Shown here piece by piece: positions 17,863-24,341 of a stretch of DNA of 64,000 bases. Below the pieces are notes generated by a model that was given only the letters and a program-made list of their open reading frames with translations, did no database searches and had not been told where the DNA came from. This stretch comes from Virgibacillus_F sp049310925. GTDB lineage: Bacteria; Bacillota; Bacilli; Bacillales; Amphibacillaceae. The translations under genes were made by a program, and so were the position numbers. Numbering within the stretch: position 1 is the first letter of the stretch; every line of letters begins with the position of its first letter. The stretch covers positions 1 through 64,000 of the forward strand of contig NZ_JBMERP010000014.1 in assembly GCF_049310925.1 (NCBI RefSeq). The letters are read 5' to 3'.

Positions 17863-17921
17863 AAAAAGTGATAAAAAAAAGATAAACAATTGCCTGTGGG
17901 TAACTATTTTTTATAGGGATG

Positions 17922-17951
17922 TTGACAGATGGTACATGTTTTACGTATAAT
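17922..17951 (+). promoter_or_regulatory. SigA-type promoter of rpmH
   Basis: TTGACA (17922-17927), an 18-bp spacer and TATAAT (17946-17951), 65 bp upstream of rpmH. Confidence 0.85.
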
Positions 17952-18016
17952 TATTTAGACTGTCTACTGGATATGTTAAGTTTTAATTTTTAATTCCTCA
18001 GGGAGGTGTAAGATAA

Positions 18017-18151
18017 ATGAAAAGAACGTATCAGCCAAATAACCGTAAGCATAAAAAGGTACACGGATTTCGCGCGCGTATGAGCACTAAGAACGGACGT
18101 AAAGTTCTAGCACGCCGTCGTCTAAAAGGAAGAAAGGTATTATCTGCATAG
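18017..18151 (+). CDS. rpmH: 50S ribosomal protein L34
   Basis: Very basic 44-aa protein beginning MKRTYQPNNRK and ending in LKGRKVLSA, as in other Firmicutes (44 aa). GGGAGGTG ribosome site 9 bases upstream of the ATG. Sits immediately right of the origin and diverges from dnaA, the usual bacterial arrangement. Small but unmistakable. Confidence 0.98.
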   Translation: MKRTYQPNNRKHKKVHGFRARMSTKNGRKVLARRRLKGRKVLSA

Positions 18152-18177
18152 ACCGCTGAATGTCAGTGGTCTTTTTT
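18151..18177 (+). terminator. Terminator or attenuator after rpmH
   Basis: GACCGCTGA and TCAGTGGTC pair (one G-U), followed by TTTTTT. It starts at the last base of the rpmH stop and lies between rpmH and rnpA, so it probably lets much more L34 than RnpA be made. Confidence 0.8.
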
Positions 18178-18239
18178 CCACTTATTAAGAAAGTATAAGA
18201 AAAACAGGTGCTTAATCATTTGGCAGTTTTTCTAATAGA

Positions 18240-18297
18240 AGAGAAGCAGTGATTCCTGTTCCTTCTTGTAATGGAGGAGCTATAGGGGTCACTGCTT
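18240..18297 (+). other. Long hairpin in the rpmH-rnpA spacer
   Basis: AAGCAGTGATTCCT pairs with AGGGGTCACTGCTT (12 Watson-Crick and 2 G-U pairs) around a loop that itself contains TTCC/GGAG pairing. No T run follows, so it is not a terminator. Possible processing or regulatory structure in front of rnpA. Confidence 0.5.
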
Positions 18298-18341
18298 ATT
18301 ATATATAGATAGAGGTTAATTGGATCAGTAAAGGTGATTAA

Positions 18342-18683
18342 ATGAAAAAGGCATATCGTATAAAGGATAATGAAGAATTTCAGGATGTTTTTAAAAAGGG
18401 AAAGTCTTTTGCCAACCGCCAATTGGTTCTCTATTATATGGATAAGGTTGGACAAACCCACTTTCGAGTTGGTATATCTGTAGGAAAAAAAATTGGAAAC
18501 GCTGTTACACGAAATCGAATTAAGCGTCATTTACGTCACGCATTTCAGGATTTGGATGAATATATCTCAAAATCAACTGATATTGTGATAATTGCTAGAC
18601 AGCCTACAAAAGAAATGACTTATGATCAATTTAAAAAGAGTTTAACTCATCTGCTATCGAGAGAAAAAATCTTGAAAAAATAA
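18342..18683 (+). CDS. rnpA: Ribonuclease P protein component
   Basis: Basic protein (113 aa) that binds the RNase P RNA and helps cleave tRNA 5' leaders. The RNR signature region reads KIGNAVTRNRIKRHLR near residues 50-65. Start ATG with AAGGTGA upstream. The order rpmH-rnpA-yidC-khpB is the common bacterial one. Confidence 0.97.
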   Translation: MKKAYRIKDNEEFQDVFKKGKSFANRQLVLYYMDKVGQTHFRVGISVGKKIGNAVTRNRIKRHLRHAFQDLDEYISKSTDIVIIARQPTKEMTYDQFKKSLTHLLSREKILKK

Positions 18684-18762
18684 TATTCCCAATTTGTTGG
18701 TTTATGATAAAATCGTTAATAACAAGTAATACATAGTTGTCGTTACGTAAGGAGGAAATCTA

Positions 18763-19542
18763 GTGTCAAAAAAGTTTTTTTTACTAGTAAGCATGCTAGG
18801 GTTAGTCGTATTACTTTCCGGATGTATGAATATTGATAAACCTATTACATCAGAAAGTGAAGGAATTTGGGATCAATATTTTGTTTTCCCAATGTCGTGG
18901 TTAATTGAATACTTTGCTGAACTTTTTGGTGGAAGTTATGGTTTAGGAATCGTTATTGTAACAATTATTGTTCGATTCGTGCTTTTACCGTTAAACGTAA
19001 AGCAATTGAAAAGCTCAAGGGCAATGCAGGATGTGCAACCAGAGCTAAAGGAACTTCAAAAGAAATATAGCTCCAAGGATGCTAATACTCAACAGAAACT
19101 GCAAAAAGAAACAATGGCGTTATTCCAGAAACATGGCGTAAATCCACTTGCAGGTTGTTTACCAATTTTTGTACAAATGCCTGTGTTGATTGCGATTTAT
19201 CATGCAATTATGCGAAATGCTGAAATACAAACACATAGTTTTTTATGGTTCGAACTAGGGGAATCAGATCCTTATTTTATTCTTCCTATCGTTGCAGGTG
19301 CAGCTACATTTTTACAACAGAAGTTAATGATGGCCGGTAGTCCAGCAGGTCAGAATCCGCAAATGATGGTGATGTTGTATGTAATGCCGATTATGATCAC
19401 TGTCTTTGCAATGTTCTTCCCAGCAGCACTTGCCCTATATTGGGTTGTAGGTAATATCTTCATGGTTGCACAAACTGTTTTTATTCGTAAGCCAATGATG
19501 AAAGATAAGGAAGATGCTAGTACTGGAGGAGACAAAAAGTGA
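18763..19542 (+). CDS. yidC: Membrane protein insertase YidC (SpoIIIJ type)
   Basis: Oxa1/YidC-family insertase (259 aa). An N-terminal lipoprotein signal has the lipobox LSGC with the lipidated Cys21, then five predicted transmembrane segments. The conserved hydrophilic-groove arginine lies in the first segment (TIIVRFVLLPLN). GTG start with GGAGGAAA upstream. SpoIIIJ-type proteins insert membrane proteins and are needed for sporulation. The stop overlaps the start of khpB by three bases, so the two are translationally coupled; a functional link between YidC and Jag is common. Confidence 0.95.
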   Translation: MSKKFFLLVSMLGLVVLLSGCMNIDKPITSESEGIWDQYFVFPMSWLIEYFAELFGGSYGLGIVIVTIIVRFVLLPLNVKQLKSSRAMQDVQPELKELQKKYSSKDANTQQKLQKETMALFQKHGVNPLAGCLPIFVQMPVLIAIYHAIMRNAEIQTHSFLWFELGESDPYFILPIVAGAATFLQQKLMMAGSPAGQNPQMMVMLYVMPIMITVFAMFFPAALALYWVVGNIFMVAQTVFIRKPMMKDKEDASTGGDKK

Positions 19543-20153
19543 GAGAAATAACTGCTACTGGTCAAACTGTCGAAGAAGCGGTCCAATCAGCGTTAGAGCA
19601 GTTAAACACAACGAAGGACCAAGTCGATATTACGGTTATCGACGAAGGGAAAAAAGGGATTTTTGGCTTATTTGGCTCAAAGAGGTCAATTGTCAAGGTA
19701 AGTTTTGGTAAAGACCAAGTTCAACAAACAGAAAAGTATATTAGGGATTTAACGCAAAACATGGGTGTAGAGGTTGAAACTACCACTACTGTTGTCGGAA
19801 ACCATGTAACATTTGAGTTAAGTGGAGAAAGAATTGCTTTATTGATTGGTAAACGTGGTCAGACATTAAATGCACTGCAATATCTGGTGCATTTGGTGTT
19901 GAATAAGGATGGTAAGCAATTTTACACAGTGACCGTTGATGCTGAAGGTTATCGAGGTCGCCGTAAGCAAACACTTGAGTCATTAGCATTAAAAATGGCT
20001 GATAAAGCTAAACGATTAAATAAAAAAGTTGCCCTTGAACCTATGCCAGCATATGAACGCAAAATCATTCATAGCGCTTTACAAGGTGAAAAGAACATCT
20101 CTACGTATTCTGATGGTGTCGAACCACATCGGCATATTGTAATAAAGCCATAG
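19539..20153 (+). CDS. khpB: RNA-binding protein KhpB (Jag/EloR)
   Basis: Protein of 204 aa. Jag N-terminal domain (about 1-50, GKKGIFGLFGSK), KH domain with the loop LIGKRGQTLNAL (about 105), and an R3H domain at the C-terminus (YERKIIHSAL, HRHIVIKP). It binds RNA and in other Firmicutes works with KhpA in cell elongation. GTG start overlapping the yidC stop. Confidence 0.95.
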   Translation: MREITATGQTVEEAVQSALEQLNTTKDQVDITVIDEGKKGIFGLFGSKRSIVKVSFGKDQVQQTEKYIRDLTQNMGVEVETTTTVVGNHVTFELSGERIALLIGKRGQTLNALQYLVHLVLNKDGKQFYTVTVDAEGYRGRRKQTLESLALKMADKAKRLNKKVALEPMPAYERKIIHSALQGEKNISTYSDGVEPHRHIVIKP

Positions 20154-20164
20154 TTATATTTTTT

Positions 20165-20191
20165 AAAACCCTGTTGAATCAGGGTTTTTTT
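20165..20191 (+). terminator. Intrinsic terminator of the rnpA-yidC-khpB unit
   Basis: AAAACCCTG / CAGGGTTTT stem with a T7 run, 11 bp after khpB. Confidence 0.9.
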
Positions 20192-20210
20192 ATTTTTCTG
20201 TTTTCTAAAA

Positions 20211-20772
20211 AATTGTCGTATTCAAACACAAAATCTATAAACTGCGACGTAAGCGCTGAGTTGTTTTCCGCTACGGACCGTTGCTTTCCGCGGGCACGGC
20301 CTCAGCCTCCTCGAGAAAACCACTCTGCGGGGTCTTCAGACTCGTGCTGTTCCCGCAGGAGTCAACGGTCCTCCGCTCCTATCAACTATCGTAATAGTGA
20401 AGGAGCATAAATTACCTCGGGTCTATTCGGCATGAAAATCAAAGGTGCAGCCACCATATTCGTGACCAATATGAAAAGAATTATCAAACTAATAAATGAA
20501 AAATAGGAGGAAAATAGCCTCCTATTTATAAAAAGTAGAGTATTTTCCCTCAGTATTTGGAAAAATGCCCCTTTTTTTCTTCTTTTTTTGGAGTTCTTAA
20601 AATAGGAGGCTTTTTCAGCAGCCTCGAAAGCGAAGTGTTGAGACCCCGCAGTGAGCGATCTTTGCAATCGAGGAGGCTTAGCGCAAGCCCTAAGGTGCGC
20701 GTAGTGATTTTTCCGCAGCGCAGGGCGTCAAAAAAGTATTCACTATGTCGCAGCAGTTTATATCAACTGTGA
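20211..20772. repeat. R1 GC-rich element, expanded copy C
   Basis: The left end reads ACAAAATCTATAAACTGCGAC and the right end GTCGCAGCAGTTTATA, an inverted pair of termini. The left GC half (20250-20375) and right GC half (20627-20725) match copy B. They are separated by about 240 bp of AT-rich DNA ending in TTTTTCAGCAGCCTC (20611-20625), which matches the terminal repeat of the MITE-like unit at 31980. That middle piece is therefore probably a decayed insertion. Confidence 0.75.
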
Positions 20773-20892
20773 GGGAAAAGGCAAAACAACTTATGAAGGA
20801 TTTGTAGGTAGATGTAGGTAGTACAAATGTATGGAGATAAGAGATTTAACTATATCTATCTTCTCATTTTTTCTAATAACAAAGGTGTTTAT

Positions 20893-22323
20893 CATTCCAG
20901 GCGAGAAGACTCCATCCTCAAGGAATGAGAAGGGCGTTAGCAAGATGAATCGCCTTCGGACAAGGGATAGCTTTAGCTATCTCAATTGTCCGGCTAATTA
21001 AGCACTAGCCCAAAAGTCTAAAGCGTTTTTCATAGCTCAACTTATCATTGTTACCGAACAAATGTTTGCGTTTTTTAAGTTATCATATATAATAAAAGAG
21101 AAAGGGAGGTGACCGTTTTGCTTGGCCATAGGGCTTATAAATTCAGAATCTATCCTAACCAGAATCAAGCTATCTTGATAAATAAAACCATAGGATGTTC
21201 TCGTTTTGTGTTCAATCATTTTTTGACAAAATGGAATGCAACGTATAGGGAAACGGGAAAAGGTTTGACCTACACCATTTGTTCTTCTCAATTACCACAA
21301 CTAAAGAAAGAATTGGATTGGCTAAAAGAAGTGGATAGCATCGCTATTCAGTCCTCAGTTAAAAACCTTGCCGATTCTTATTCCAGGTTCTTCAAAAGAC
21401 AAACGAATACTCCACGTTTTAAGTCTAAAAACAACAAGGTGCAATCCTACACAACTAAATACACGAACGATAATATTGCAATTGTAGGTAACAAAATGAA
21501 ACTGCCTAAACTCGGACTTGTTAAATTTGCTAAAAGTCGAGAAGTCGAAGGTCGCATTTTAAACGCTACTATTAGACGTAATCCAAGTGGTAAATACTTT
21601 GTATCCATTCTTGTTGAAACAGTAATACACGAATTACCTAAAACAAACATGTCTGTTGGCATCGATGTTGGACTGAAAGAATTTGCCGTTCTTTCCAACG
21701 GAACAAAATACGCAAATCCAAAATTTTTTCGAGCCGTAGAAAAGAAATTGGGTAAAGCACAGGCGTCACTTGCAAGACGAAAGAAAGGTTCTTCCAACTG
21801 GAATAAACAACGAATTAAAATTGCACGACTTCACGAAAATATAACCAATAGAAGAAAAGATTACTTGCATAAAATCTCATACAATATTGTTAAAAACCAC
21901 GACATAATTGGTATCGAGGATTTGCAAGTATCCAATCTATTGAAAAATTATAAGTTAGCAAAGGCGATTAGCGAGGTAAGTTGGTCACAATTTCGAACAA
22001 TGCTAGAATACAAAGCAAAGGGTTGTGGGAAACAAGTTGTAGTTGTCGCTAAAAATTTCCCTTCTAGCCAACTCTGTTCCTGTTGTGGCTATCAAAACAA
22101 AGCCGTTAAGAATCTCGCACTACGTGAGTGGGATTGCCCATCTTGTGGTACACATCACGACAGGGATTTTAACGCAAGTATAAATATTAAGAATGAAGCA
22201 ATAAGACTGCTAACCGTAGGTCCTACGGGGTTAGCCTAATTAAAACCGACTGTTAGGTTGGTGTTCTTAGGAATCTCCCACTTCAAACAGACCGCAAGGT
22301 CGTTAAGTGGCGAGAGGGTTCAA
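20893..22323 (+). mobile_element. IS200/IS605-type element with tnpB only
   Basis: About 1.43 kb. The left end follows TTTAT (20888-20892), a typical target/TAM motif. It contains a hairpin with CATTCC/GGAATG arms and a second, strong hairpin CGGACAA...TTGTCCG (20957-20992). The right end has the structured sequence GGAATCTCCCACTTC...AAGTGGCGAGAGGGTTCAA characteristic of the family. No tnpA (Y1 transposase) is present, so it depends on one elsewhere or is immobile. Joining the flanks restores a perfect 9-bp hairpin (CAAAGGTGT at 20880-20888 with ACACCTTTG at 22328-22336), which supports both boundaries. Confidence 0.85.
21118..22239 (+). CDS. tnpB: RNA-guided endonuclease TnpB (OrfB) family protein
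   Basis: Protein of 373 aa. N-terminal helix-turn-helix-like region, RuvC-type nuclease with Asp183 (GIDVGLKEF), Glu267 (GIEDLQV) and the DRD motif (348-350, HHDRDFNASINI), and a CxxC zinc finger pair (SCCGY, CPSCG). All three catalytic positions are present and there is no frameshift, so it may be active. TnpB proteins use an RNA from the element's right end to cut DNA next to a short TAM, which favours element retention. The start is the TTG at 21118, 5 bases after AGGGAGGTGA; the GTG at 21109 lies inside that ribosome site. Confidence 0.93.
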   Translation: MLGHRAYKFRIYPNQNQAILINKTIGCSRFVFNHFLTKWNATYRETGKGLTYTICSSQLPQLKKELDWLKEVDSIAIQSSVKNLADSYSRFFKRQTNTPRFKSKNNKVQSYTTKYTNDNIAIVGNKMKLPKLGLVKFAKSREVEGRILNATIRRNPSGKYFVSILVETVIHELPKTNMSVGIDVGLKEFAVLSNGTKYANPKFFRAVEKKLGKAQASLARRKKGSSNWNKQRIKIARLHENITNRRKDYLHKISYNIVKNHDIIGIEDLQVSNLLKNYKLAKAISEVSWSQFRTMLEYKAKGCGKQVVVVAKNFPSSQLCSCCGYQNKAVKNLALREWDCPSCGTHHDRDFNASINIKNEAIRLLTVGPTGLA

Positions 22324-22343
22324 CCATACACCTTTGAAACCCT
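22150..22343 (+). ncRNA. Predicted omega (right-end) RNA of TnpB plus guide
   Basis: In this family the guide RNA is made from the 3' end of tnpB through the right end, and the first 16-20 nt beyond the element are the guide. Here the structured right end (about 22240-22323) ends in GGTTCAA. The guide would start at 22324 with CCATACACCTTTGAAA. The 5' boundary is only a guess. Confidence 0.55.
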
Positions 22344-22367
22344 GGTATCATACAGAAAATGATATAA

Positions 22368-22520
22368 TTGAACATAGTTAGTAAAGAAAAATTAAAAGAT
22401 GTAGCAAATATTGTTGGGGCAGCAATATTCCAAGTAGCTAGAAAAGATACGCCAGCACTTGAAAAGTCGACTGTGGCACCAGTTCCTGTGGATTATTATT
22501 ATGAGGAACCGAATCTTTAA
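22368..22520 (+). pseudogene. C-terminal remnant of an unidentified protein
   Basis: An open frame of 50 codons ends at 22520 and is followed by a proper terminator. It has protein-like composition (segments NIVGAAIFQVARKDTPALEK and VDYYYEEP). An in-frame stop (22365-22367) closes it upstream and there is no ribosome site. It looks like the 3' end of a larger gene; the tail is reminiscent of M28-type peptidases, but I am not sure. The 5' part is absent from the other side of the IS element, so the IS itself did not simply split it. Confidence 0.5.
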
Positions 22521-22548
22521 GACTGTTGATAATTAAATGTAAAAGAAA

Positions 22549-22585
22549 AAGATGTTTATTCACATGTGGATAAACATCTTTTTTT
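22549..22585 (+). terminator. Intrinsic terminator after the gene remnant
   Basis: GATGTTTA (22551-22558) and TAAACATC (22571-22578) pair around TTCACATGTGGA, then eight Ts. The loop and arm include a perfect DnaA box. Confidence 0.85.
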
Positions 22586-22632
22586 ATGGTAAACTTTTAT
22601 CTTTGTGGATAAGTTTATTTTTGGGTTAAAAT
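22565..22632 (+). promoter_or_regulatory. Two DnaA boxes and a candidate promoter upstream of mnmE
   Basis: Perfect TGTGGATAA occurs at 22565-22573 and 22604-22612 in the same orientation. The second overlaps a possible -35 TTGTGG (22603-22608), 18 bp from TAAAAT (22627-22632). This suggests DnaA could act at the mnmE promoter. Confidence 0.55.
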
Positions 22633-22716
22633 GTGATATTCTATTTAGTTAGTGACGATAAACAAAATTACGCTAGTAATAGATATAAATAGATGTAGTA
22701 AAAGTAGGTGAAAGAC

Positions 22717-24093
22717 GTGGAGACAGAAACAATTACAGCAATTTCAACACCAATTGGTGAAGGTGCGATTGCGATTGTTAGGTTAAGTGGACCATCTGCA
22801 ATAGTTATTGCCAATAACTTGTTTCAAGGGAAAAATTTGGAGCAGGTTGATTCGCATACGATTCATTATGGTAAAATAATTGATCCTGAAACAAATGAGG
22901 TTGCAGAAGAAGTGATGGTTACAGTTATGCGAGCTCCAAAAACCTTCACAAGAGAAGATGTAGTGGAAATCAATTGCCATGGTGGATTAGTTTCCATTAA
23001 TCGCATTTTGGAAATTTTGCTGAGCAGAGGTGCACGTTTAGCAGAGCCAGGTGAATTTACAAAACGCGCATTTCTTAATGGTCGAATAGATTTATCACAG
23101 GCCGAGGGTGTTATGGATTTAATCAGAGCAAAAACTGATAAAGCTATGTCGGTTGCTCTGAAACAAATGGATGGTAGGTTGTCGGCTTTAATCCAACGCC
23201 TTAGACAAGAACTGCTTCAAACGGTGGCACATGTCGAAGTTAACATCGATTACCCAGAGTATGACGATGTTGAAGAAATGTCTCATGAAATGATGCGGGT
23301 TAAGACAAAAGAAGTTCACGATGAAATTGAAAAATTGTTAGAAGTAGCTAAACAAGGTAAAATTTTACGTGAAGGACTTGCGACAGCTATAATCGGACGG
23401 CCAAATGTAGGTAAATCTTCTTTAATGAATACTCTTGTTCAGGAAAACAAAGCAATTGTTACAGAGGTTCCTGGAACTACACGCGACATTATTGAGGAAT
23501 ATGTAAATGTTCGTGGCGTACCTCTACGTCTTGTAGATACTGCTGGAATCAGAGAGACAGAAGATATCGTCGAGAAGATAGGTGTCGAACGCTCAAGGAA
23601 AGTATTGAAAGAATCAGATCTTATCTTATTTGTTTTAAATAACAATGAAGAACTAACCACAGAAGATGAAAAACTATTTGAAGCAGTATCGGGCTTAGAA
23701 TATATAGTAATTATTAATAAAACAGATTTGCCTGCGAAATTGGATATCGATAGTGTTAGAACACTCTCTGAGGGAAAGCCTATTCTTACTACATCCTTAG
23801 TAGAAGAAAAAGGAATTGATGAATTAGAAAAGGCAATTGCTCAAACCTTCTTTACGGGTGAAATTGATAGCGGGGATTTAACTTATGTGTCTAACGTTAG
23901 ACACATTCAGCTTTTAAAACAGGCAAAACAGGCTTTAGAAGATGCAGTAGCAAGCTTAGAAATAGCTATGCCACTTGATATAATACAAATTGATGTTACT
24001 CGAACCTGGGAGTTGCTAGGTGAAATAATTGGAGATACAGCAAGTGACAGCTTAATCGACCAGTTATTCTCACAATTCTGCCTAGGGAAATAA
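22717..24093 (+). CDS. mnmE: tRNA uridine-5-carboxymethylaminomethyl modification GTPase MnmE
   Basis: With MnmG it installs the (carboxymethyl)aminomethyl group on U34 of tRNAs (458 aa). N-terminal formyl-THF-binding domain (GEGAIAIVRLSG), helical domain, inserted G domain with GRPNVGKSS, DTAGIRETED and NKTD, and the C-terminal catalytic motif FCLGK. I choose the GTG at 22717, with AGGTG 6 bases upstream and a protein start matching Bacillus; an upstream in-frame GTG at 22708 lies inside the ribosome site. The stop codon is joined directly to repeat R3. Confidence 0.97.
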   Translation: METETITAISTPIGEGAIAIVRLSGPSAIVIANNLFQGKNLEQVDSHTIHYGKIIDPETNEVAEEVMVTVMRAPKTFTREDVVEINCHGGLVSINRILEILLSRGARLAEPGEFTKRAFLNGRIDLSQAEGVMDLIRAKTDKAMSVALKQMDGRLSALIQRLRQELLQTVAHVEVNIDYPEYDDVEEMSHEMMRVKTKEVHDEIEKLLEVAKQGKILREGLATAIIGRPNVGKSSLMNTLVQENKAIVTEVPGTTRDIIEEYVNVRGVPLRLVDTAGIRETEDIVEKIGVERSRKVLKESDLILFVLNNNEELTTEDEKLFEAVSGLEYIVIINKTDLPAKLDIDSVRTLSEGKPILTTSLVEEKGIDELEKAIAQTFFTGEIDSGDLTYVSNVRHIQLLKQAKQALEDAVASLEIAMPLDIIQIDVTRTWELLGEIIGDTASDSLIDQLFSQFCLGK

Positions 24094-24211
24094 GAAAAGC
24101 GTAGGCTCCCGTTAGGGCTGAAACGCATAAGCAAGAGACCGAAGAGCACAAGGGTTACGTGCTCGAAGTGTCAATTGCTTATGACGCGAACCCCTGGGAG
24201 CCAAAGCTAGA
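24092..24211 (+). repeat. R3 intergenic repeat, full copy
   Basis: Begins GAAAAGCGTAGGCTCCC at the mnmE stop codon and ends GGGAGCCAAAGCTAGAC; GGCTCCC and GGGAGCC are inverted ends. The interior carries ATAAGCAAGAGACCGAAGAGC and a GAGCACAAGGGTTACGTGCTC hairpin. Confidence 0.75.
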
Positions 24212-24212
24212 C

Positions 24213-24292
24213 AATAAGAAAAGCGTAGGCTCCTGTAAGGGGTGAAACGTATAAGCAATAGGTAGCGACAGCCATGAAAATACGTTATGGAC
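24213..24292 (+). repeat. R3 repeat, truncated tandem copy
   Basis: Restarts with AAGAAAAGCGTAGGCTCC right after the first copy and follows it through ACGTATAAGCAA before diverging. The right arm is missing. Confidence 0.7.
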
Positions 24293-24341
24293 AAAAATAA
24301 ATAAATAGTAAATCGGTATAAATAAGAAAGGGTGAAAGAAT

